From positions 79,849,214 to 79,913,213 of the forward strand of contig OX457027.1 of assembly GCA_949752745.1 (NCBI GenBank): 64,000 bases of DNA. The letters run 5' to 3'. The notes under the pieces were generated by a model. That model had not been told where the DNA came from and ran no database searches. It worked only from the letters and a program-made list of their open reading frames with translations. The position numbers and the translations under genes were made by a program. Origin of the DNA: Protula sp. h YS-2021 (taxonomy: Eukaryota; Annelida; Polychaeta; Sabellida; Serpulidae). This document shows positions 30,211 to 40,732 of the stretch, one piece after another (the stretch's first letter is position 1; every line of letters begins with the position of its first letter).

Positions 30211-30222
30211 TTTTATCCTACT
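30211..30222. other. Candidate right terminus of Polinton 2
   Basis: TTTTATCCTACT, read inwards AGTAGGATAAAAGTGG, closely matches the terminus of the 959-bp element (AGTAGGGTAAAAAGG). No partner terminus or target duplication could be found, so this is a candidate only. Confidence 0.35.
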
Positions 30223-30424
30223 GTGGTCTAATATATTACATGTATTAACATACTATGTATTTGAAATATTTTTTTGTCTTTAATCTAAATAAAATCAGAA
30301 AAACCATATATGATGCGTTTCAACTTTTTATTTTTTTTCTCAAACAATATTTGACTATAATACATAATAATAATACAATACTTAATTATGATACTTAATA
30401 TATGAGATATGATGTATATGATAT

Positions 30425-30705
30425 ATGGTTTACGAGTGAATTAACACATCGGCAGGGACCGCCCATAAGAATGGGAAAATGAAAATGAAAGGTTTACGGG
30501 TGATTTAACAACGCGCTAGGGACTCTTTTTAAGAATGAAAAAAATATGAAAAGGTGGTTTGACGGGTGAATTAACTACTCGCCAGGGACTCTCTATTTTA
30601 ATGGTTTACGGGTGAATTAAGACCGCGCCAGGGGCTTTTTAAGAATGAAAAATATGAAAAGGTGGGTTCACGGGTGAATTAACACCGCGCCAGGGACCTT
30701 AGCTT
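30425..30705. repeat. ~70-85-bp imperfect repeat, about five units
   Basis: Each unit has GGTTTACGGGTGAATTAA, then CGCCAGGGAC and AAGAATGAAAA. Degenerate; no coding content. Confidence 0.8.
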
Positions 30706-30849
30706 CTTGTGATTTCATATGTGAGGAACGTTGAAACTGCGTTTACACAACAAAAAGCAAGAGATATATTTAATAGTTTTATTGATACACTTGAAGTCAG
30801 CGCTTAAATTAATAACAATATTAAAAAGTTTAGTCAAATAAGTGTATTG

Positions 30850-31275
30850 TTCTTTATCTATTTCACTCTGTTCCACCTCACTCCCCATATCACTTTTTTC
30901 GTCGCTGCTGTTATCATGCTCCTTCTTATGTAGAAGCTCTTCAAAGAATGCATTGTTGATAACGTTCGTGTTGTTCTAGACGTTCGGTATATTTGAATGG
31001 CCTCATAAACAGTTGTTTTAGTGGACGTTTATAACGGGTCGAAGGTCATCACTTGCTCTTTCACGCACATCTGCAAACCCTTGTTCTTCCTATTCTAAAA
31101 CTTTTTCTTGAAATTTGTCATCATGGTCATCATGTACTTCTTGAACCATATCATGCCAAACAGAGTCTATTTCTGACTCATTGTCAGAACTGCTGTCATC
31201 GTCATTTTCGCCACACTGCTTCATGTGCTTCTCACACCACATTCTATACAAGCATGTGCATTAATATCAGCCATG
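30850..31275 (-). pseudogene. Acidic gene remnant (mobile-element type), multiply broken
   Basis: Starts MADINAHACIECG at 31275. It shifts frame within ~15 codons to a frame with KHMKQCGENDDDSSSDNE and SVWHDMVQEVHDDHDDKF, then a stop and further shifts. A TATA box (31327-31336) precedes it. Ser/Asp/Glu-rich with an N-terminal Cys pair. Probably a decayed accessory gene of a Polinton-like element; no function assigned. Confidence 0.35.
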
Positions 31276-31326
31276 TTGACTCTTTAACGTTTAATAGAAG
31301 ACTCATCTAAAGTTTCCGTGAAAGGC

Positions 31327-31336
31327 GTTTTTATAG
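31327..31336 (-). promoter_or_regulatory. TATA-like box upstream of the acidic remnant
   Basis: Minus-strand CCTATAAAAA, about 52-61 bp before the ATG at 31275. Overlaps the stop of the zinc-finger fragment. Confidence 0.35.
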
Positions 31337-31465
31337 GTTTTCCATATCTATCTCCCATTCTCCATTCATTTCTAAATTGTGTGCATGTTTTAAATGCATT
31401 TTAAGACTTTGCGGCCAATCGTAAAATTTCGAACAAATGTTGCATTCATACATTCTTTCTATTCC
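31331..31465 (-). pseudogene. C2H2 zinc-finger fragment
   Basis: Minus-strand frame ending at TAA 31331-31333 contains YECNICSKFYDWPQSLKMH then LKHAH, a single C2H2 finger (C-x2-C ... H-x(3-5)-H), followed by an acidic tail. No start is seen on the 5' side within this frame. Likely the 3' end of a mobile-element zinc-finger gene. Confidence 0.45.
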
Positions 31466-31512
31466 ACATCAAATTTTCAAATGATAAAAAAGTCTTTGGA
31501 TATAAATATATA

Positions 31513-31705
31513 TGATGACAACAATAAAAATGGCAACAACAACAATGGTAACAACACCAACAATGGCAACAATGACCACAACTATGGCAACAACAACAAT
31601 GGCAACAACAATGGTAACAACAGCAATAATTGCAACAACAATGGTAACAATGACAACAATAACAATGGCAACAACAACAACAATGGCAACAATGACAACA
31701 ATGGG
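31513..31705. repeat. (CAACAATGG)n-type simple repeat
   Basis: AACAACAATGGCAACAATG variants over about 190 bp. The Asn/Gly, Met/Thr and Cys/His open frames across it are translations of the repeat. Confidence 0.95.
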
Positions 31706-31719
31706 GTCGGTAAATCATT

Positions 31720-32644
31720 TTAACGTGATTCAGGTCCAGTTATTATAGGTCGGTGTAAAAACCATGGCGTATTACCAATATTGCCAAATTGTATGCATAC
31801 ATATTACATATTACGGGTTCACTCATTGTAACATGATTCAAGTCTTTTTATTCTGTCATGAGATTTCAAATCATTAATATGACTAAACAGCATATGCCTC
31901 AGTATTCACCGCGTCAAGTGAAATTACCAGTATTCTGTGACCAAATGGGCAAGGGACACGAACCAGGCTCACTGTCTACTTGCATTTTTTCTTTGGAGGG
32001 GGATTCGGTTATATTTTAACACAGGCTTAAGTTTCCTGCAATATTCCCTTCCAGCTTGTCCGATCGTTCAGTGCATTCCAGAAGGACAAACAATACTTAT
32101 ATAATACCGCATAGGATAGAATGCTTTAGTGCATCGATCTGATTGTAGAAGGTAGTCCCGAAAATTAGGCACTTATGTCTAGGCATTTATGTCTAAAAAG
32201 TGGGTATTAAAGTATTGACCAAAAGGAAGACACACCAAATAGAAGAAGAAGAAGTAGAAGAAGAAGAAGAAGAAGAGAAAAATAAGAAGAAGAACAAAGA
32301 GTTAGTTAAGAAAACACAAAGAAGAAAAGAAGACTAACAGGACAAAGCTTAAGGAGAGGGAAAACATTTGAAGTGGAAATGAACGGAAGACAGAAAAGAG
32401 AAGCGAAGAATGGCATCCTGTTCAACTTGAATGCCTGATATCTGCCGGATCCTAAACCCCCTCCCCGGTCATCTTCAGCTCTGTTTTGCGACCCGATCAG
32501 CTGGTATATTTTTCTCCGGTTGCGACAAATATCTGGATGGGGTGGGAAGCCCTTTTTCTGCAGTTGCCAAAATAACAGGCAGTTTTTAAATCTAAGAATT
32601 ACATCATTTCTGACAAAATAAGTAAGTTTTTCCATTAGAATCAT
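31720..32644. other. Intergenic sequence with a (GAA)n tract
   Basis: A GAAGAAGAA tract lies at about 32238-32290. No gene is recognised. Confidence 0.5.
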
Positions 32645-34460
32645 TCACACTGTTTGACTGTAAAACGTGATACTTGAGTTGGCAAATTGACAAAAGATTC
32701 CTTAAACGATATGGTTAATCCATGCATATGTGCCAGAAAATATCAATATCAGGGATTGATTATTGAATCCAGGCCCTACAATGCGTAAGCTAAATCGGCG
32801 TTTTTAAGAAATTGTGAAAATATTGATATCTTTTATTCAATGCATTGTGTCATCTGTGAAGCAAAATTTAATATTTTTCTGCCCTCGCGGAGTCGAGAAA
32901 TTGTGTGATAAAGAGCCGCATATGTTTTTTAAATAGATACAGGTCGACTTCTATAGAACTCAAAGTATCAAAACAAGAAATATGCACAATCGTGGAAGCT
33001 AATGAGGACAACTTTTTATCCCAAGCGAAGTGACTGGAATGGCCATTTCCAACACTATTACGGACAAAATATGTGGTGAACATCTGAGACTCTTTTTCCT
33101 GCTGTTTGACCAAAATATTTTATAATTAGATAAAAGAACAATTCCAACTGTTTTAAAGTTGATATCAAGTTTTCTTTGGCACATCTTTACTATTCCGTGG
33201 GAATTTTATATTTCCGTTGGAATACAACACAAGATGGAACGGTGTGTAATGTATTAATATCTCTGTTCAACAACAAAGTGCCAATAAATAATTGGAATAA
33301 ATAAAAGAAATACTCAAGCTGACATGTACAGTTTTATTATAAAATTTATAATATTAACAAATACGCTTTGTTCTCGAACACCCACTAAACCATTACTTTA
33401 TATTGAATTTTATTTATGATAGTTCATTTTGGTTTCAGGGTTACGTAATTGCTGAGATATATGAAGGGCCGAAATTTAATAATAAATAAATGTGATACAT
33501 AACTCTTTATAAACTGCAAATCCATATGAATTCACTTTACACAGTAACAGAGTATCAAAATACAGCATATAGAAAAAGACACACCTATCATACATATTCG
33601 ATTCCATTTTACGAAACAATAGAGGTTTCACTCTGATTACTAGACAGAAAGCAGTATTGCATTAACTGTTTTTATAATACATTACATTGTTCTGTCCATT
33701 CAGAAGTCAAAGCAGCAAAATTTCTAGATCTATGCCACATCTTGTGTATAAAAGGTTAAGATTTTGTCTTGCATGTAACCTTAAATCTTTCCTTTATTGA
33801 AGATTAATTTGTTAGTATTACAGCGATACTTTCGAAAAAATTCAAAAGTACTTTAATGGCATGAGCATTTCTAATATAAAAGACAACTGCTTCACATGTT
33901 GAACTGCCAAGTTTTATACCAAAGCTTCCCTACACAAATAATGATATTTGAACAGTTGACTTCATTTATACTGCAGTGGTTAACTAGTAATTAGTCTTTA
34001 ATTGGATATGTTATAACGACTACGCACATGAAACACATATAATCTGACATTGAACAGCAATAGAATTGCTTGTGATTATGTCACTCGATTATTCAAATAA
34101 AATTCCTGCATGTTGGACTACGAGGATTACATTTTGTAGAAATACGCTTGACTATGTAATACACACATGTATGTCTGCATTGGCATCATGCACATCTTAT
34201 ACTATTATATATATATATGGTAGTCTGTATAATTCTAACCCCATTGATAAAGTTTTTTTTTGTCATTTAGTATGCACCGATAGGTGTGCAGATGACAGTA
34301 GGGGTAGTTTGGTAGCTGCTTGTAAACTAACCCGGAAAGGCTAGGATCCGGCAAGCAACAACCGAAGAAACAAAGAACCAGAAAATCTTTTAAAATTCTG
34401 AATCTAATTCATACGAATTTGGTTTTATTTAATTGAGCTAGACCACTGTAGTGAACAATC
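32645..34460. other. 3' flank of TLR3, diverged paralogue of 8561-10388
   Basis: Shares blocks such as GTTTGACTGTAA, CGGAGTCGAGA and TTCTAGATCTATGCCACATC with the TLR2 flank, with many substitutions and indels. No gene is seen before the TLR3 stop. Confidence 0.75.
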
Positions 34461-36698
34461 TTAAGCAGATTCAATAGCTTTGTATATCTTCATTATTAAT
34501 ACTTCGAAAAAAAATAGTTGCTGCTTGGTGACTAACGGTGGCCATTTATGCCCGATATTACAGTCTACTATGGTTTGCATATCTGAACCTTTAACATTGA
34601 TCAACTCTTCAAGTATAATGTAAAGTACCTTCCTGTGTAAAAATGTATGCAGTTCTAGATTCCTGGCAAAACTTCTCTCGAAGAAGTGGCTATTATTTTC
34701 AATGGCCGCCCGACTGAGAACAACAACAGTTGTTTGACTCCGTGTAATAAAATCAGAGATAAATTCCACATATACACCGCTGCCTGGAAAATCTCTACTT
34801 GGAATGCAGCATCGAAAACCATAAATACCTTCCAGAGCTTTACTTAAAACACATTCTACCCAGTGACGATCTTCATTACAATAACATAAATAAACATCAA
34901 AATCGAATGAATTTTTTAACATTTTTTTACCTTGTTTCATTTTGTAGAACCAAGTTTTCAATTTATAGCGCTTCCTATGCACTTTTACTAGCACAATGAA
35001 AACTATAAATACGACAGTACAAGCAACAATAGTTGAAGTGACAGCTTGTACAAGTTCTTCAGTCCAGCTGCACCTATCCTTTAAAACATCAGTGTCTTTA
35101 TTCATCACCAGTTCAATACCTTCGTGGGCCTCACATTGATATGTGTTTAGATTGGTGAAATATACATGGGTCTTTTGCAGCCAGACAACTGTACCTATTG
35201 AATCTTGGTGGCACATACATACCAGGGAATTTCCAGAAATATCTACAGATACACTATGTTTCCTTTGGAGGCCGTCTAAAGATTTTCTGTTCTGATGAGA
35301 AAGGCGAGTCAAGTGGTTGTTAGACAAATTTAGATAGTGTAGTTTTTGACATCTATTCAAAAAGTTTGGAGGTAAGAAATTAATATTACAAAAGGAAATA
35401 TCAAGTATTTCTAAATTTGGTAAAGCTTTGCATATTTGCAAATCTTTTGTTATTTGCAAATAATTGTTTTTAAGGTGCAGCTCTTTTAGACTAGGAAAGC
35501 GCGTTCAATTCTATCTCTCTTTGCCTGTTTGAGTTGATGTTAGTCATTTTGAATACTGATAGCTTATCTAACCCATTAACTATTGGTCTAAAGAAATCAA
35601 AGTATGCTACTATAGGATCATCATAAGACAAATCGATTGCCTCAAGCGAATTTTTTGCGAAGCATAAAGTAACATTCTCTGTAAGATACCCATGGGGGGG
35701 AATGTGAATTACATCATTTAATTTTATCTGTCGCAACTTGGGTGCTAGTGGAATTCTGAATAATCCAAAGCAATGTTCATCAAACATGTTTTCGATGAGC
35801 GTATATATTGGCACGGGATGTCCATATCTATAGCACAATGAATAAAATCACAGAACAATGTATGATTATCCCAAAATCCATTAAGAGCAATAGGGCAACT
35901 TGAACTGTCCCCACTAAACCAATCTGGCCGGCTCCTTTTGAACCTTGAGCGGTAATCATGGAAATTTGGTGTCTGTTTTTCTTTTTGATTGTTAATGCTG
36001 TTAATATTAGCTCCCATATAAAATTTCTCAATCCCTGTTTGCCCTTGCTTTTCAATGTTTAAAACTTAAATTTCTGGATGAAATAAGCCAACGTCTCTAA
36101 ATACAGCTTTTATACCTTCTTCCGACAGCATATTATATGACACGTCCAAAATCACAAGTTTGCGAAATGAATTAATAAGCCCCCCTGTTATAAACCTCAA
36201 ACTATTTTGAGATATGTCCAAATACTTACGCGTTTCGGTAAAAAATGAGAAAAACACTTTAGGTATGTCAAAACTGAGCTGTGGTTCTACAGTTGTGTAA
36301 AATGATTGCACATTTTGCAGTGAAATAGCTTTTAGACGATTTTGTCTCAAAGTAAAAAACAGTTTATTTAAGTTTGCAGTAAATTTGGAGCTATAATCTA
36401 GTGTATTTCTAAAGTCTATTACACGTAATTGTTTGTGACCCTTCAAAAATTTGAGGAAGTCGTTGTTAAGATATACACGCAAATACATGTGCAAATCTTT
36501 ACATGGTATCCTTGCCTGTCCTGTAATGTCTTCATACATAATTATATACCTCTCTCTGTTTCCAAATATCCATAATCGGCTCAGATCTTGAAAATTTTGC
36601 AGTGGTGTAAGATAAAGCTTTTCCGGTTCAAGTGGATTTTCCGATTTTGTGAGATCCAGTATAAGGGTCACTATACCTGTAGGAAGATACAAAGACAT
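34461..36698 (-). pseudogene. Toll-like receptor copy 3 (TLR3), diverged and broken
   Basis: Same domain order as TLR2: signal-like N-terminus (MSLYLPTGIVTLIL), LRRs, LRRCT, TM, TIR with FDVYLCYC and RDFPGSG. The last 332 codons (34461-35459), including the complete TIR, are open. Breaks: TAA at 36066-36068 where TLR2 encodes Gln; a one-base shift near 35800; a small deletion and shift near 35490-35500. Several substitutions in the TM and TIR relative to TLR1/TLR2 show it is the older duplicate. Confidence 0.85.
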
Positions 36699-36816
36699 GT
36701 GGTATATAGTTCCAGCATAAACCCGTGATTTGGATCATGTTATAGTGGCAGATAAACATCAAGTTCCACAAACGACACAAACTTTTAAAAAAGTATATAT
36801 ATATGGTTTCCAGAAA

Positions 36817-37100
36817 AAGATGCTTTTAGTTATATGCACCCACATTGATGCCCTATGGGATTCGGATCTGGCAGATATAAACTATGTCTCTTCGCACAAC
36901 GAAGAAGTGAAATTTCTGCCCATTGTGATCGATGTCGTCTTCAAAAATTTAAGAGCAGAAACTTTGATGAATAAACAACATGATAGTGCTATTCAATCCT
37001 TTGAAAATACTTTTCAAAGAACTCACTGTTGATCACAACTGTTGCGTTCTGACAAAAGAAATTCAATTTATCAATCTATGGAAGGAACAACGTTTCAATA
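36817..37100 (+). pseudogene. Relic of a Polinton-type integrase core
   Basis: The plus-strand frame contains HIDALWDSDLADI, FLPIVIDVVFKNLRAETLMNK and SAIQSFENTF. These align in order with WDIDLADM, LLVVIDVFSKYLWVQPIPNK and VIEAFKKIF of the integrases elsewhere in the window. A following frame has LRSDK, the second Asp region. Heavily diverged and truncated. It lies just upstream of TLR3, transcribed away from it. Confidence 0.6.
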
Positions 37101-37289
37101 AATAACTGGTTTACAATGTTGGCAATCATGTGCGATGTCGTTCTAGTCTATTAGCGAATATTTCACAGCACAAATCTGACACTAAGCGTCTGTTTCATTG
37201 TTCTGTCTCCTGTTCACTTTTGTTGTTCATGGTTGATGTGAAATGCGATGTCAGGTGTTTCCAGATACTCTTATCAATTAGTGCACAGT

Positions 37290-37630
37290 AATCCCTTTTC
37301 AGCTTTTGTTTGGACAGTTGGTTAGATTTCTTTCGCTACTTTTACTTACTTCAATATTGCTCAGTTCCACTCAGTAATGAATGTCAGTTTGTCTTTTATA
37401 GCCCCACGACATTACTCTTGCTATAACAACCACCAAGAATCAGTTTCAACCAACCATATGAATTAATTTCCACGGTTACCAATAGAAAGTAGACCTGCTA
37501 CAAACCACATGTCTCTAAACTAAACGTACACAAAGCCATTTCCAAAATAAATTTAACCAGTTGGATAAAAGTATTTCAGTTTCCTTGCTTACCCTTAGAA
37601 AATAGACTTGGTACGCTTTTATATGAATCA
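37290..37630. repeat. TLR 5' flank segment paralogous to 14290-14690
   Basis: Shares ATAGCCCCACGACAT and TTTCCACGGTTACCAAT with the TLR2 upstream region. Confidence 0.75.
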
Positions 37631-38369
37631 AAAGATCTGTTTCTACATTAAGTGTTTACAAAGTTATAACCAATATATATTCCACCAATCAAATCAAAAC
37701 AATTCAGTTTACTTGTTTGTAAATGTTGTTGCCATGTGGTTTATGACTATTACGGCAATGTGATTATATAACTAGTGTTGCTCAGTGGTGATATAAATCA
37801 AACTCCTCTTATTAGCATTGGAACACTGTAGTATATTCACAACGATTTTTTCTGAAATTTGTCTGTCTTTAACATTTCAAATGGATACGGCTTCTTCAAG
37901 TAAAGAAAGTCTGGTCTCAAATGTGAGAAACGCAGTTGAGACAACATTGGGCTGTCAGGCAACAAGTAAAAAATATGCAGTTTTGATACAGTGTGGACAG
38001 CTGCATGCACGTTTTTTTTCATCCAATGAATGAAATATTACAACAGACGCAGCGTTCTGTATAGTGTTATCAATCATTCAAGTACCTGCTGTATCAAGGT
38101 TCACTGCGTCATTTGCTTTCATCATAGCCTTGAATGTAAGACTGTTGCTGGAAAGTTCTGCGTGTGTACTGAGCGTTGTAAAACAATCTTGCAAACTAGT
38201 TGAAACTAGACTGAAATTCACCCAGCGAATTAGATCCTACTTGGAATGATAAGTCATCTGAGAACTGTCTAAAAACGATGACTGTTCTTTCTGCAATTTT
38301 AACCACCAAGAAGAGAAAAAATTGGTAATGTGTTCTTGTGCTCCCTTTTCACATACAAGTAGACGTCCT
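37631..38369. other. Intergenic sequence, no gene seen
   Basis: Short frames only (for example 37881-38033, MDTASSSKESLV); no domain, TATA box or splice pattern that supports a gene. Confidence 0.4.
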
Positions 38370-38443
38370 TACCGGGGATTGAACCTGCGACCTTCTGATT
38401 TGGCGCAAAAATCAACGCTTTATCCAATCACGCCACATCGGCT
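38370..38443 (-). repeat. tRNA-like sequence, probable head of a tRNA-derived SINE
   Basis: On the minus strand an A-box-like TGGCGTGATTGG is followed by a possible anticodon arm (TTGATTT ... AAATCA around a 7-nt loop) and a B box GGTTCAATCCC. The ends do not pair into a full acceptor stem, so a SINE head is more likely than a functional tRNA. Confidence 0.55.
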
Positions 38444-38599
38444 ACACTGCTTAACAATGACTCGCAAAATAAATCTTTTTAAGTGTGTTCTTGTCTGTCA
38501 CGACACAAGCTATTAATGAATGACTGAAAACTCAGGTTTTATGTTTTGCATCCCCCCCATCCCAAACAGCACAAACATAGACTTCAAACGACTTTAGCT

Positions 38600-39620
38600 G
38601 AATACCAGCTTCGATCCGATTTCAATGGTTTTGGGCTCGAAAGTGACCTTGAGGTCAAGACACCGAAAGTTATGCAGTAATTTACGTCGTAGATGGTTTT
38701 CGAGTCTTACCGTTTACCGTTATACCGAGTCTTACCGAGATAAAGGCTAACTTCCGGTTTGGGGCTCGAAAGTAAGCTTGAAGTCAAAGGTCAAAGCTAT
38801 ACCGTAAGTAACGTCGTAGAGGGGGTGGAGGTCGAAAATGAGGTCAAAACTAGAGGAACCAATGTTTTTATTAAAAGTGAAGGCATTTTACAAATTCAAA
38901 ATGCCAACAAGATAACCTCGGTTACCAATGACGTACTGTTCGGTTGTGAGAAGGACGTTTCACTCATTCAGAATGTCAATTGATTTGTTGATGAAGGGAC
39001 AAAAGTTCACGATGTTCGCAAATGATGACGTCATAGGTACAACTTTGACGTGCCAAAAAATTCCTTGCTTAAAAGTAGTCTCATAATGAATTTTGTGCCG
39101 AAGCGCTAGGTTCAATAGTTTTCGAGTTACTGAGCTTTAAAACATAAATGACGTCATAACTCGCAAATGATGACGTCATAGGTACAACTTTGACGTGCCA
39201 AAAAATTCATTGCTTAAAAGTAGTCCATAATGTATTTTGTGCCGAAGCGCTAGGCTCAAAAGGTTTTCGAGTTATTGAGCTTTTAAACAAAAATGACGTC
39301 ATAACTCGAAAATGATGACTCAAAAGTGACCTTGAGGCCAAGATCACCGGAGGTTATGCCTTACGTAACGTCATATAGGGGTGGAGGTCGAAAATGAGGT
39401 CAAAATCTCTTACTGTTTTCGAGAGAAATCATTGTTTTTCTTAAATAACTTATTTCGCAGTTTGACCTTGACCATCAAGGATCACATTGTCCTTTATATT
39501 TCTGCCAAGTTTGGCAATTCTAGCTTCAATGGCCTTGCAGTAGATGTCTGAAAACCGATTGACCTTTTCTCTCTATTTGACCTTGACCGGTAAGGTCAAG
39601 GTCAAAAAAATTTTTATCAG
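38600..39620. repeat. Mosaic of diverged interspersed repeats
   Basis: Blocks with CTCGAAAGTGACCTTGAGGTC and GGTGGAGGTCGAAAATGAGG occur two or three times. A 145-bp unit containing ATGATGACGTCATAGGTAC is tandemly duplicated (about 39017-39161 and 39162-39306). A piece with GATGTCTGAAAACCGATTG near 39546 recurs at 56827 beyond the retrotransposon array. No gene. Confidence 0.75.
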
Positions 39621-40714
39621 TGTCATAAAGTGATAGATTCTCTTCTATATTTTTTTAAGGTTAGGTGCTCGTGCAGTTTTTTTATAGTGTGTTTTACATG
39701 AGGTCGTTTTGTACAGGTCATGTATTTAATTGACCGAGTAAAATCAATATTGATTACAAGGTGTGAAGTCAGTATTTATAATCCTTAGTACCCTCGTGTT
39801 GAATACGTAAGGTGACTTTTGCCACGTCTTCGGGTCAGTTTGGAAGTAAACCATGCCGGAGTAAGATGTAATGTTAAGTTAGTTATCCGCCCTAAAGGCA
39901 TCACATATATGGATTAATGAATAATACGACTTAAGCAAGGTCAGTACTGCATATATATAAGTTGAAACTACTGAGTTAAAATGCTTCAGTTATTTGCGAA
40001 TTAATTAGCAGTTTTTTGGGGGTAACATTACTGCTGATAAACCTTGAATAATTTTGTTTCATTTGACCGTATGTATTATTAGTCGTGCAGTTTATGTTGT
40101 ATTTGAATAAATAGATAAATTATGGGAAACAAGCAGAGACTTGACCGCTGGGTTTGGGATTCTATTGGTAGTCTTTGAAGTAGAATTCTGAAGGTCGAAT
40201 ACTTATGAGTGTTTGTATCGTGTGTTAAGTGGACGGGGACTGGGACAAGGAGAATGGGAGCCCCGATGTGTGCAGTGTTTTGCTGAGGGTGATCCGCATG
40301 AGGACCGTAAGGGCTGGGCAACGTACCAACAAGAGGCGGGAACTCCGACCGAGAGACGTTTCAACGGGTACCGTGAGGGACTTGTTCACTCAGCTGAGAA
40401 GGGACAATTCCCGTGTGTGTGGTGACGCACGTGGAGTGGGCATGTACGATGTTGTAGCGTAGTCTTGGGGCCGTAAACCGTGAGGGACTTGTTTACTCGA
40501 CCGAGAAGGGATATTCTCGAGTGCGTGGTGACGCACGTGTAGTGGGCATGTACGGTGTTGTAGCGTAGTCTTGAAGGCCGCGAGTATCGGTGGCGTGATT
40601 ACTATTATTTTTTTTTCCGTGTAAATGGTTATGTATTTGTTTGTTAATAAATAATATCTTTTTTTTCTTTAAAAAAAAATCATTTTTTTTGTTTGTTTAT
40701 ACTTACCTTAACCA
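39621..40714 (+). repeat. LTR 1
   Basis: Begins TGTCATAAAG, ends CTTAACCA. A TATATATAAG box near 39950 and AATAAATAATATC near 40650 are promoter and polyadenylation candidates. An internal ~105-bp direct repeat (units starting GTGAGGGACTTGTT near 40371 and 40479) lies towards the 3' side. Confidence 0.9.
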
Positions 40715-40732
40715 CAAATTCAACGCAATTTG

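Larger units (their letters stand above)
15899..30222. mobile_element. Rearranged second Polinton (Polinton 2) with inverted arms
   Basis: Minus-strand gene order from the right: acidic protein, CARD-like protein, cysteine-rich protein, two small proteins, integrase, packaging ATPase, small ORFs, penton-like protein. At about 17770-17790 this is joined to a plus-strand arm (15899-17785) that repeats the segment from the cysteine-rich gene 3' end to the integrase. No major capsid protein or protein-primed DNA polymerase is present. A candidate right terminus is TTTTATCCTACT ending at 30222, which reads inwards AGTAGGATAAAAGTGG. The left end is truncated. Confidence 0.75.

Noticed and set aside
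31394..31748. Asn/Gly-rich, Met/Thr-rich and Cys/His-rich frames
   Set aside because: All are translations of one simple repeat in different frames.
32306..32644. 112-codon minus-strand frame near the GAA tract
   Set aside because: No recognisable domain, partly simple repeat, and no promoter or splice support.
38370..38443. Functional tRNA gene
   Set aside because: A and B boxes are present but the acceptor ends do not pair; a SINE head fits better.
40079..40462. Short frames inside LTRs (MYRVLSGRG, MDGDWDKENG, MPSPYGPH types), repeated in all four LTRs
   Set aside because: They recur only because the LTR recurs; the frames overlap each other on both strands and have no domain.
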